Assembly (NCBI GenBank): GCA_033239125.1
Contig: BSWB01000004.1
Span: 59,705,501-59,769,500 of the forward strand
DNA from: Fagopyrum homotropicum
Taxonomy: Eukaryota; Streptophyta; Magnoliopsida; Caryophyllales; Polygonaceae
DNA length: 64,000 bases
Direction of reading: 5' to 3'
The notes below the pieces were generated by a model that made no database searches, was not told the origin of the DNA, and saw only the letters and a program-made list of their open reading frames with translations. Each line of letters opens with the position of its first letter. Position 1 is the stretch's first letter. The translations under genes were made by a program, and so were the position numbers. Shown here piece after piece: positions 44,741-55,800 of the stretch.

Positions 44741-46083
44741 ATGGCTCGGACTAGAGCTACTGCTGCTGTAGGTCGAGGTAGAGGTAGACCACCTCTTCCT
44801 CCAAGAGGGATAGGACAAGGACCAGCTCCCATTGTTGATCCACCAGTGGTGGAGGAGGCTCATAAGGAGGTTGTTGAGAGTGTCGTCCCAGAGACGAGGA
44901 GTGGTGGGTCCAGGAGACAGCAGGCACATCGAGTCCAATCAGATGACTCAGATCATGTCTCCATGGGAGGACCAGAGTTTAGAGAGTGCCTTAGAAATTT
45001 TAAGGAGGCTATCAGAGCAGGCAGACGAGCCCCAGATCTACCAGGGCATGAGGGATCATTTGAGAGATCTCATGGAGCCACACAGGTGCCAACTATGCCG
45101 GCACGTGCTGTTGAGATTGCTCGAGCTGTAGAGGAGACTATAAGGCCTCGACCAGATACCTTGTTGAAGGCATTTCATCAGCAAGGAGTACCACCCTTCT
45201 TAGGAGAGATCGGTTTACAGACTGAGGTATGGATAGGACATGTAGACTCAGCCTTAGAGTCTATTACGTGTCCTGAGGACACACGGATAGAGCTAGTTCA
45301 GTATCTATTCAGTGACCTGGCACACCAGTGGTGGAGGACAATTCGAGCACGAGTTATGAGTTATGACCAGATGAGGACTTTGTTGAGAGAGTAGTTCTGC
45401 CCTGCCTCACTGAGGAGGGAGAAGTTGCAGGACTTCTTGGAGGCGGGTTTTGAGTATGTACCTATTATAGATGCTATCCGCCGCTTCCAAACTGAGTTAG
45501 CGTTGTTGGGTTCAGCTGCACCATCTGAGGACCAGTATGTGTATCTGTTCTCCCGTCGTCTGAGGGAGAGCACCCGTTCATACATGGCGGGATTCCACTG
45601 TCAGTCCTTAGCAGACTACCAGGATCGGGCCTCTGCTTATGAGCGAGAGAGGGCCAACCAAATGAGGACTTCTTAGACGGGACGGTCTGAGAAGAGACAG
45701 CGTACAGGACAGACTGGTGCAGGAGCATCTGGATACGGGAGAGGCTAGTCTCAGGGCCGCTCGAGTGGTCTAGTGTCTACACAGACGACTGAGAGAGGTC
45801 GGAAGTGTTACAACTACGGGACCTATGGACATTTGAGGACTGAGTGCCCGAGAGCACCACTGACTTGCTTCTCGTGTGGGAAGCCAGAACACAGAGCTAC
45901 GTTTTGCCGTCAGGACAAGGCGTCATCATAGCAGGGTTGTTCCCTTGCAATTGCAGTAGGAGGCGGGCAAAGACCGCCTCAACATCAGGCACAGGGACAA
46001 CAGAGAGTCCCAGACACACCTACTGCGGGTGCTACGCATGTATGGGTAGAGATGTTGGTACTAGTGATGCCCGAGGAGCTCGA
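44741..46083 (+). pseudogene. gag: gag of element C, interrupted by TAG codons
   Basis: The start at 44741 (MARTRATAAVGRGRGRPP) is preferred over the upstream in-frame ATG at 44696 because B begins the same way. The core gag domain (DTLLKAFHQQGVPPF, EVWIGHVDSALESI, AHQWWRTIRARV) is followed by FLEAGFEYVPIIDAIRRFQ and YLFSRRLRESTRSYMAGFH. Two knuckles follow: CYNYGTYGHLRTEC (second Cys is Tyr) and the intact CFSCGKPEHRATFC. In-frame stops lie at 45392, 45674, 45746 and 45929, and all four are TAG. Gag would package the element RNA, but this copy cannot make a full product. Confidence 0.88.
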
Positions 46084-47311
46084 GGCCGAGTTTTTCAGCT
46101 GAGGAGTGTCGAGGAGCCGCCAGCGCCAATTTCTACAGGTACCATTCTGTTACATGGTTTACATGTTCGAGATTTATTTGACACAAGTGCTACACATTCC
46201 TTTATTTATGTTGCATGTGTTGAGTGTTTGAGTTTACCTACCATAGAGGGGACCCCCTTTACCATAGGTTACCTGATGGTAGTCGGGTCCGAGGTACCCG
46301 TGAGATACGTAGTTGTCCCCTTTGCTTAGGTACTCGTGTGTTGCTTGTTGACTTCTTAGTCATGCCCTTGATGCATGAAGAAGTCATCTTAGGTATGGGT
46401 TGGATGCGTAGGCACCGTGCGGTGTTAGATGTGGGTAAGAGAACTATTATAGTCTCTACCGACATAGGTCCGATAGAGGTCTTCCGAGGTTGGGACCTTG
46501 GGAAGACGGGATCTGTTATTAGTGCCGTACGAGCAGCTAGATTAATTGCACAGGGATGTGATGTCTTTTGGTGCTATGCCATGAAGGATGGAGGGAGTCC
46601 AACTTTGGAGGACATATTAGTTGTCTGCGAGTTTATAGATGTGTTTGAAGAGCCATCTAGCTTGCTGCCTCAGAGGAGCGTAGACTTTGGCATCGAGTTA
46701 GAGCCTGGTACGAGACCCATATCGAAGGCCCCATATTGTATGGAACCTGTCGAGATGTTGGAGCTAAAGAAGTAGCTCAAGGAGTTGGTTGAGAAGGGCT
46801 TCATTCGCCCTAGCGTATCACCATGGGGTGCACCTGTCCTCTTCGTACGGAAGAATGATGGATTGTTGCAATTGTGTATAGATTACAGAGAGCTGAACAA
46901 GGTGACCATCAAGAACAAGTATCTACTGCCTCGTATTGATGATCTACTTGATCAGCTTCAGGGAGCGACAGTTTTCTCCTGGATTGACTTGCGTTCAGGA
47001 TATCACCAGCTGCGGGTGAGAGAGCAGACGTGCACAGGACGGCATTTCGTACCCGTTATGGACACTACGAGTTTGTAGTAATGCCATTTGGGCTGACGAA
47101 TGACCCAACAGTTTTCATGGAGTTGATGAACAGTATCTTCATTGACTTCCTGGATCAGTTTGTGGTGGTCTTTATTGACGACATTTTGGTATACTCTCAT
47201 AGCAGAGAGGAGCATGCCGGTCATCTGAGGACGGTTTTGCAGATTCTGAGGGATAGAGAACTGTATGACAAGCTCTCTAAGTGCGAGTTTTGGATGTATG
47301 AGGTTGCTTTC
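46084..47311 (+). pseudogene. pol: protease and RT (first part) of element C
   Basis: The protease motif at 46180-46191 is DTSA rather than DTGA. A frame change occurs at about 46224-46330. RT: FIEL-type entry (VDFGIELEPGTRPISKAPY), TAG at 46773 where B has CAG at 30611, FIRPSVSPWGAPVLFVRK, CIDYRELNK. A frameshift at about 47030 precedes TRYGHYEFVVMPFGL and FIDD at 47171-47182. The frame is cut at 47311 by solo LTR N; the five bases ctttc are its duplication. Confidence 0.88.
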
Positions 47312-50300
47312 TGTAACACCCCAAATTTTGAGAACTCGGGGAGCTACTGGTTAGGACCTCACAATGGGTCCCGACCATAGTTTGGCAACAATTTTACTTG
47401 GATCTTACAACAAGGCACAAAAGTATTTAAAACATTTGAAAACCGTAAACAATATATACATGGAGAATATGTATCACGCTTACAAGAAAAGATACTAAAA
47501 CGACGCATGTGAAGAACATAAGACATCCCCGTCCCCAACTAAATGAGTACGTGGACCCGGCTGACCATTTCCTCCGGATCTCTCTATAACTGTCTTAACC
47601 TGCAAGACATCTACAAGCGATATAAAACCGTTAGCTAACATTCTATGCATAAGTATAAAGGTAAAAGCACAAACACACAACATACACAATCAACATGCAA
47701 CAATCAATCCTTTTATTATCTTTAATTAGGTGATATGTCATTACTAATGATACTTATTTTGTGACACGAGGGATTCCCAAACCTCGCCCCTGTCCCTGTT
47801 TACCAACGCGGAATGGTACTAATGCATCTGACCGTCTACCTGACTAGGTTGGTCGCAGGGAACCTTCTAGACTCTCGCAAGAGCTAGGCAAATGATGTCA
47901 CGACCCGTTATCACACACTTGGATCAATTACGTAAATAATAAAGTTGGCCTAATCCGGTTTCGTTATTTATTATAACTAACAAACACCACTCATACACAT
48001 TACACTCATACAAGAAGCCAGCTAAGTAAGTCCGTGGACTTACCTGAATCAGATCTCGACTCTCTTAATCACAACTCAATCTGTAACTGTATAACTCGGT
48101 GGCCTGTCAAAGGAGACAAGTGGATTAACACATATCCAATATACTTAGAAGTCTAAGACTTCTATGATATAAGATCCTATCGAAAGAGAAATATACTAAA
48201 ATACACGTCTAAGGTAAAATGACCATTTTACCCTTGGTCCTGAATCTTCTAAAAATCTCGTAATATGTACATAAATTCTTACTTGAGACTAACTATCATA
48301 TTCTAACTCTTAAAGTTGAGTTTAGGTCAACACTAGAACATTACATGATTTCTTTAACCTTCTAAAAAGGTCACTAGGGTCCAACTTTGGCTTCAAATAT
48401 GAAATTCGAATAAACTTATAAAAATTCTGAAATAATTCTCTAGATCATCTATCATATCTCATCTACTCTTATGAGCAAGAATTTCTTAAAACTGTTCAAC
48501 CATCACTTCTACAAAAATTTCCAAAGTGGGTTACAACACTTGAAATTTTCTATACTTAGCCAAAATCTGAGTATGTTTTCTAACTGTACAACAAGTCCAC
48601 TTTGAGCCTCTATAATTCTAAATCCCACCGTTGGATTCATTCCAACGCTTGACATATTAACCTATGCATGGCACTAAACAACATCTCAAAAACTGAACGG
48701 TGGTTCTTATCTCTAAGACATCAAAACGTATGCTCAAACTTGACTGATCAACACAGTTTTTGAAAATTCAGCAAACACTTAACAAAACAGCACACTGTCT
48801 TAACTTTGAAAAATCATAACTCCTAAATCTCTCGATTAAATCGTCTAAAATTTTGATATATTATACTATGTAATCCTAACTATGACATACCCGAAATTCA
48901 AGTCCATTAGAGATCAAAAGCCTATTCAAAATTATCTCACAAAACAGCATCACATGCTATTTTTCCCAACACTCAGCACAGTTATAAAAATTGTGGGAGG
49001 AGTCAACTTTGAAACACCGTAACTCTCAAACTATAACATGGATTCCTCCAAAATTTTAATATGATTTACTATGCAATACCGTCTATGATATATCCGAAAA
49101 CTAGCCAAAAAGGAAGAGTCTAGCTTACCCAAAAATGGATCACAAAACTGTATCAACATGCAGTTTTCCAACACTTAGAATTTTCAGCACAATAAAAGGA
49201 AAAACTGCTTACGACCCAATCTTTGAAAAATCATAAATCCTAAACCACTCACTAGATTCCTCTAAAATTTTAATATGATCTACCACAATATCTCATCTAT
49301 AACATATAAAAATTTCAGTCAAAATGGATCAGTCTTTCATACCTAAATTTGGACCCGAAGTTGGATGTTCCTCATTTCCTAAAACTCAGAAAACGCCTCA
49401 GCTGTACAAGCTAATCTTCTGGGGCTGTTAGGGATGGCTTGGAGACATAATGGGTGCTCACATCAGCATATATATATTAAGGGTAAAGCAAAGCGAAGGA
49501 CAAGGAAGGACGGGTAAGGATCTTACTCGATTCCGTGTCTCGAAGGCCGAAGGGAACAACACCGGTTGCTGTCACTGGAGTCCGCTACTGCAGTAGGTTG
49601 GAGGCTCGACAAGATCCTAGGAGGCACACCCGCGGCCTAGTCCAGTAGCACCGGCGGCCTAGGGAATGGCCGCACCCGAGGGTTGTGTACGCCGTTCCTA
49701 CGATCTGCTGTCTGGTGCGTTGCTGCGAGTCTGGAGAAGAGCGCACCCCTGCGATCGATTGCTGCACGACTAGGAGGACGAGGAACAGCAGCGGCCCAAG
49801 ACTTCGGTTGATGACTCTGCTACAGGCGGACGGTCTCCTGTTGTGGGCGCGAGTCGGACGACAAGAATGTCGAGACGGCTGGACCCCTTGATGCGATAGG
49901 TTGACGATAGAGGCACTAGGGTTGTTGGTTTCGGTTGGCACGAGCAATAGGTAGGGAAGGAGTCATTGGGTTCGAAGCTGACGACGACGAGGAAGGGCCG
50001 GCACCGGTCGGTGCTGTTGATGGTGGTAAGGGGTGGAGCGCCGGTTGTTGTTCAGGGAAGAGGGTAGCGACTGGGTCTTCACGTGAAGGTAGAAAATTAG
50101 GGTTAGGGTAAAAAAAGAAGAAAAGATGTGAGGTTGAGGAGTGGTAGCAACAGGTTTCACTCAACTCTTTAATGGGCCCATCCGGCTTGCCCATGACGAA
50201 TCCGAATGTCGGGTCTTGATGGGCCCAGACAACCTATTTTGACGCGTAAAACTATTCTAATGGGTTACGAAAGATAGATCGATTTGTGCCCTTTTATATA

Positions 50301-50457
50301 ATTAGAGTTCTTAACATAAAATGATGGAAAGGTCAAAGAAAACAAAACTTGAACTCCAAGTATCATAAAACTTTTTAATCGACGGAGAAAGGTCTCATCC
50401 GGTCAAAGTCCGATTTGACTCGGAAATAATCGGAACTAAAATTTTCCGGTTATTACA
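47312..50457 (-). repeat. solo LTR N (Tekay-like) inside the C reverse transcriptase
   Basis: 3146 bp. On the minus strand it starts TGTAATAACCGG and ends GGGGTGTTACA. It is flanked by the perfect duplication ctttc (47307-47311, 50458-50462). No gag-pol content. RT coding resumes exactly on the other side. Open frames at 49585-49947 and 49916-50194 on the minus strand have no recognisable family. Confidence 0.9.
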
Positions 50458-50462
50458 CTTTC

Positions 50463-51440
50463 CTTGGACATATCGTCTTCGCCGACGGGATTATGGTTGA
50501 CCCGGCAAAGATTGAGTTTGTTGCTGCATGGACGACACCGACGAACGTCAAGGAAGTGCGTAGCTTTCTTGGCCTAGCCGGTTATTATAGACGCTTTGTG
50601 GAGGGATTTTCTGTGAGCCTGTCCCCTGACAAGTCTTCTGAGGAAGACTACACTTATTTGTATGGACCGACCAGTGTACCTAGAGTTTTGAGGAGTTGAA
50701 GAGGCATTTGACTTCTGCTCCTGTCTTGGTACAACCAAAGGATTCTGATGATTTTGTGGTCTACAATGATGCATCCAAGCTAGGCTTGGGATGCATGTTG
50801 ATGTAGAGAGGCAGAGTGATTGCATATGCGTCTCGACAGCTGAAGACGTATGAGGAGAACTACCCGACTCATGATCTTGAGTTGGCAGCGGTAGTTCATG
50901 CTTTGAAGACGTATGGTGCCACCTGTCAGATCTTTACATACCATAAGAGTCTGAAGTATATTTTCACGCAGCGGGAATTGAATAACCGCCATCGTCGATG
51001 GCTTGTGTTGATCAAGGACTTTGACCTTGAGATTTTGTATCATCCTGGAAAGGTGAATGTTGTAGTTGACGCCTTGAGCAGGAAGACGCCTCGAGAGAAG
51101 GCGATTGCCAGATTGACAATTCAGCCTCAACTTCAGAGGGATTTATCTTGGCAAGAGATGGACATCCAGTTTCCTGATGAGGATGCCCATTTGTGTGCTT
51201 TAGAGGTTCTACCTGGTCTGTTGGATGAGATCCAACAGAAGCAGGGGAATTGCCCGACCTTGACGAGGATCAAAGAGAGGATGTCTCGTGGAGAGGCACC
51301 ACAGTTCTCCATAGGAGCAGATGGAGTTATGAGGCGTCATGATCATATATGTGTCCCCGCTGATGCGGAGCTGAGATAGCGGATCTTACAGAAGGCTCCC
51401 TGTGCACCTTACTCAGTACATCCAAGTACGAGTAAGATGT
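50463..51440 (+). pseudogene. pol: RT thumb, RNase H and integrase N-terminus of element C
   Basis: Continues RT after N: LGHIVFADGIMVDPAKIEF, RSFLGLAGYYRRFVEGFS. RNase H: a TAG at 50804 where B has CAG (31335), then THDLELAAVVHAL. FTYHKS follows, where the catalytic Asp of TDHKS is Tyr, and VVDALSRK closes the domain. A small in-frame loss removes the WRHYL-type segment. The integrase linker runs to HPSTSKMYH and then breaks into LTR sequence at about 51441. Confidence 0.88.
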
Positions 51441-53426
51441 ACCATGAGTCCTTGTTGAGCCTCTAGCTGACCCAGGCAGCCGCCCCTACGGACCCAGATG
51501 GCTGCACCTGCGGCTAGGCGCCCCTGCGGCTAGGCGCCCCTGCGGCTAGGCGCCCCTGCGGCTAGGCGCCCCTGCGGCTAGGCGCCCCTGCGGCTAGGCG
51601 CCCCTGCGGCTAGGCGCCCCTGCGGCTAGGCGCCCCTGCGGCTAGGCGCCCCTGCGGCTAGGCGCCCCTGCGGCTAGGCGCCCCTGCGGCTCTGTTTGGT
51701 TACAACCGCCTTCGTTGACCCTTTAACTTGTGCTTTGTGGTTGGCTTCCTTTCTAAGCCATCCTTTGCTTTTGTATTAGGGTTTCCCTCATCTTCTTCAG
51801 CTTCATCGTCCTCTGTGCACTCTTCTTTTTCCTTTCCTCTTCTTTGATCCTCCTTTGATCTTGTGTGAGTTTGTGAGAGTGTTGAGCTTGGCTTTGGATG
51901 TTGATGATGGTGGATGTTGTTGTTGTGCTGTAGATAGCCAATTGTGTTGGGGTTGTGGTGATCTTCTCTGCTGCTTAGGTTTTGTGATGAGTATTTCCTC
52001 TTTCTCTTCATCCTCTCCTCTTTGCTTCTCATCTTTCTCCTTAGTTTAAGATTCACAAGTTTAGACTTGTGTTGGATCCTTTCCTAGCTGTTTTGATGCT
52101 CATACATGTGTATATATGTATGTGATATGCTATTGTGTGATGAAGACGTGAAGAGAGTCGACAAAGGGATTGAAGAGAAGTCGGGGCCAATCCTCTGCAC
52201 AGATGGCCGCCCCTGCGCCTGCACTAGGCCACACCTGTGCCTTGCTGTGAACCGCCCCTGCACCTGCTGTGAGCCGTCCCTGCGCCTGTTGTGAGCCACC
52301 CCTGCGCCTCACTGGTTCAGCCCCTACGTCCTTTGTTTCCGCTAGTGCGTTCAGGGCTTACCTTGTTGGTATGATTCCTTCTTTCCTTTCCTTTGGCCTT
52401 GGCTTAGATGTTGGCTAGGCTCGCTTTGTTAGGATGAGTATGATGAGTTGCATGATAGATATGTTCCTTAGGCACTTGTGTTTATTGTGAGGATATGCCT
52501 TAGGCATCTGTGAGCATGTTATGGTCTCGAGGTTTACATTGAGGTTGTAGGTTGGTTATGGTTATGGAGACGAGTCTCCTAACCCTTACAGTATGTGATA
52601 ATGTGTGCCTTGCTATTGCAGGCATTGATTACTTCCCCAAGAGGAAGTTGTGACGTGGTACAGGTTACGAGTGTTACAGGTAAGTTCATAGGACTTACTT
52701 AGCGTTCAGTTGTGGGTTTGTGTGATTGTGATGGTTGTGTGTGTTCATATAATTGTGCATTTATAACCTAAACCGGAGTAGGATGACCATTTATTACATT
52801 AAATAGCCCAAGTGTATTATAACGGGTCGTGACCACATATGCCTCCGTCCGCTGGGTAGGAGGGGGTGCCCGGAAGCCAGTAACACAGGGGGGACAAGTG
52901 ATGATCACCCCCATGCAAAACCCCTGTGTTAACGGGGGAAGGGACGAGGTTCTTGAGGCTCCTCGTGTTGCAAAATAAGTTCAATTAGTAACGGAATAAC
53001 GAAATTGAAAGATAATAAATGAATGTTTGCGGCATTGCATGTATGAGATGTTGATGTGTGTTTGTGCTATTACCTTCATACTTATTCATTACTGTAGCTA
53101 ACGTATACCGTGTTGTAGATGATCTGCAGGTTAAGAAGACTACAGAGTGAGCCAGATGGGGTGACCAGCCGAGGATTTCTGTACATTAGGGTTGCGTGGG
53201 ATATGGGATATCTTTTGTATCTATTGTTTATGGATGTTGTTTTGTACTCGGCTTTGTTTTTGTAAAACCCTTTTGATGTATCTTATACAGCTTTATGTAT
53301 TTGGTTTTAATCTACATGTGCCTTGTTGTAAGATCTAGTGAACTTGTTGTCAGGCTAGGGTCAGGATCCATTGTGAGATCCTAGCCCAATGTGGCATCCC
53401 GAGTCCCGCAGATTCGGGGTGTTACA
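51441..53426 (+). repeat. 3' LTR of element C, first bases deleted
   Basis: LTR similarity begins at tgagtccttg (about 51444), some 26 bp inside the LTR as defined by the 5' copy. The join to integrase sequence shares tgagtccttg-like microhomology. It ends GGGGTGTTACA at 53426, followed by tcttt. It contains the expanded 16-bp minisatellite and a second cluster of GCCCCTGCG motifs at about 52200-52330. Confidence 0.88.
51511..51690 (+). repeat. 16-bp minisatellite in the 3' LTR of C
   Basis: Unit CGGCTAGGCGCCCCTG is repeated about eleven times with no variation that I can see. The 5' LTR has only one related segment at the matching place, so the array grew after the two LTRs separated. The homogeneity suggests recent expansion. 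Confidence 0.95.
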
Positions 53427-53431
53427 TCTTT

Positions 53432-54403
53432 AACCAAAGTTCAAAGGTATAACAAAGTATGCACAACTGAAGAAACCACGGGTGGATCTTGGGAAATCTC
53501 GGCCGAGATTCTGAAGAACACCCCGAGATTCGTCTCTTGTGACGGTTAAATCTCAACTCTTAGGGTCCAATCTTTTTGTAAGGTCAATCTATCATCATCT
53601 AAACCACAACATTCAACCAATCACCCTATAATCGCAAGGGTTTTAGCCAACAATCATCATATTCATATCAACAATCTTATATGAAATTAAGAATGGGATG
53701 AAACCAATAGAACCCAATAAAACACAAGAATTTCTAAACAATGAATTATCAAATATCATAAACTAAATCAATCCAAAAAAATATTTGTTCTTGTGTTCCA
53801 AAGAAAAGAAAATCAAAAACTAGAAAATCTCACAAAAATCTCTAAATCTCCAATGTAATCCAAGTACGGGTTGTCAATCCGTTTCCGAGTAAGAATCCAA
53901 TGCTCTTCAATGCCGTATTCCGAAAGGTGGGATCTTCTCTCTCTAGCCGTATGTGTCGTCCTCTAAATCGTGTTGCCGCCCTCTTCTTATAGGATAAAAT
54001 TAGGGTTAAAAAGATCTCGTTTGGGGCTGATGACATGGAAACTACGGTCAAACCCGAAGAAAATCTCGGCCGTGGAATATTGTCCTTGTCCGAGATTTCT
54101 TCTCTTAGGCGTGTTTTCTCTTTGTTCTCCTTTGTATCTTCTAAAACCTGACTTTATACTTCTTCTTAAGCTCTCCAATGCTTCCATTGAGGTGCACCCT
54201 GATCAACATCTCATGAATGCTCCATTTCCACTCCAAATCAGCAGCAATTCACCTACAATCATCATAAAGCTTGTGTAGATCTCTATTCCAACATAATAGG
54301 TGAATATGACCATAAATGCCACAAATATATGTCTAAGTACACAAAAGAAGGGGGAAAACTACCTATATGCACATCTATACTAACGTCATATTTCATGTTA
54401 TTA
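53432..54403 (-). repeat. 5' LTR of element D, right part
   Basis: Continues the D 5' LTR after C and aligns with about 4613-5587. It contains AAATCTCGGCCGAGATT (53494-53510) and aaatctcggccgtgga (54061). The terminus reads TAATAACATG on the minus strand where the 3' copy has TGATAGGATG. It is followed by the duplication tgtat (54404-54408). Confidence 0.9.
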
Positions 54404-54408
54404 TGTAT

Positions 54409-55401
54409 GGGTTAGGCTTCTTAAGTCCGTCCTATCATTTGATCCTAATATTATAAATAGACCTTTCTCGGTTAATTTAGGGGAGTTCCTCATCCCACCT
54501 TAGGTTGGATGAGTTTCCACGGCTTAAAGTTCAAGCCGCGGAACCGTAGACTTAGATTTCCCTTTTCCTTATACTTTTCAAGTTTGATATTTTTGAAAGA
54601 CTTCGCTTCTTTTATCATCTCTGGATGATTCTTCTTGGTCTAAGGATTGAATGACCCCTATAATTATTTGATTTATTATTGCATATATGTTTGTGAATTG
54701 AGATTGCGATATTGCTTCTTTTCAAAGGGTTTCATTCCTCCATTTTAATTACCTTCAAAATAAGTGTTTTTTTATTGGTTTAGATAAAAGAAGTGAAGGG
54801 CCAAAAGCGAAGTTTGTTTCATTGGATTTATTGAAAAGGATTTGATTTTGAGACTAGAGTTTTATCAAAGCTTCAAGGATTTCTAATCATCGTAGAAAGT
54901 TCCGGTCCTTGTACCTTTTTAAACGGAAGGGTCACAAATGAAGGTTTCTTTTGGTCTTTTCTATATTTCTAAGTTCTTAACGGGTTTCCCTATACTTGTC
55001 AAACCGTTGGATTGAGAGCTACGCGAGTTGGAAAACACGGTCTGTGTTTATCTATATCAAAGGATATTTTAGATTATTACTACAATGTTCATATATTAAT
55101 GTTCATAAGTTTCATATATGGAATCTTACTTTGATTCATTATAGTGGAGATTGTTATTTCCTTAGATCACCTTCCTTCCTTATTCTTGTTACCAATAATG
55201 ATTGCTTGCTTTACTGTCTTATCATACCTTTCAAATACAAACTTTCTTCTTCTCTTTTCTCTTCTCCTTTTACTTTGCATAATTTCTATCATATATACCC
55301 AAACAGACGCGATCCACGTGATTGAATACCCATCGACTACATCTAATCCCGTAATACTTGCAGGTGAGGTTGCTGTTAACTATTTGGTTAAAACTTCTAC
55401 A
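54409..55401 (+). repeat. LTR H, right part
   Basis: Continues LTR H after D (gggttaggcttcttaag matches G in inverted orientation). It ends at about 55401 with ttggttaaaacttctacatca, the counterpart of the G LTR 3' edge. No primer-binding site follows, so H is a 3' or solo LTR. Open frames across it at about 54996-55422 are LTR sequence, not genes. Confidence 0.65.
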
Positions 55402-55800
55402 TCATACCACGAGACCCATTAGTACTACTATCAAAGTTCTTGCAAAGATCTACAAAATTTTAGTTGACATAATTGTCCAAATCCAAAGGGAAGATGGTCG
55501 ATAATGAGAATCCCTCAAGGTCATCATAAAATGGTACCCAACGTCAATGATCTTCACAAGTTTCTTCGATTATTCTTTCTTGAACATAAATCTAACATGA
55601 AACTTAGATTCTCAATCAAAATATGTGTCTTCTATGATGTCCTTGATCCAAAGGAGGATTGAAATCCGAATCCAGATGTTCTTTCATCCTTCTCGCACCT
55701 TTTTGGCCATAAACGCCTAAAATATGAAATACACCAAAGTATATACCACAATATGCTATAGGAAGGATATATGCTCTATATTACACAAACCAAACAAAAT
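55402..55800 (-). repeat. flank of LTR H with one inverted 248-bp repeat copy
   Basis: The minus strand of about 55530-55790 matches the tandem unit of 3059-3770 (gaaagaaca, attcggatttcaatcctcc, catcata, gatcattgacgttgg) with considerable divergence. Nothing coding is seen. 55402-55530 shows no match that I can recognise. Confidence 0.55.

Larger units (their letters stand above)
42337..53426 (+). mobile_element. element C: deleted Tekay-like chromovirus with nested solo LTR
   Basis: It starts TGTAAGAGTC and ends GGGGTGTTACA, with the perfect duplication tcttt (42332-42336, 53427-53431). Parts: 5' LTR lacking its last ~60 bp, PBS, leader with a MITE and a TA repeat, gag, protease, RT (split by solo LTR N), RNase H, and the first part of integrase. 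The rest of integrase, the chromodomain and the first bases of the 3' LTR are missing. Gag and RT closely resemble B. Confidence 0.88.
3956..54403 (-). mobile_element. element D: Athila-like LTR retrotransposon split by four nested insertions
   Basis: The two LTRs are 3956-5587 and 41676-42336 plus 53432-54403 (1632 and 1633 bp). Outside them is the perfect duplication tgtat (3951-3955, 54404-54408). Reading leftwards the order is 5' LTR, tRNA-Asp PBS, gag, aspartic protease, RT, RNase H, integrase, ATHILA ORF-1-like frame, hairpin/PPT and 3' LTR. Insertions A, B, M and C split it, and the coding frames match up across each insertion when compared with A. Net length is about 12.8 kb, in the range for Athila elements. 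The order protease-RT-RNase H-integrase and the RT and integrase wording are of the Athila lineage. All frames are broken. Confidence 0.88.

Noticed and set aside
49585..50194. Minus-strand open frames in solo LTR N
   Set aside because: Low-complexity Ser/Pro/Arg content, no family resemblance, within an LTR leader.
51511..51690. CRISPR-like regular repeat
   Set aside because: Repeats are contiguous without spacers, in a plant LTR; this is a minisatellite.
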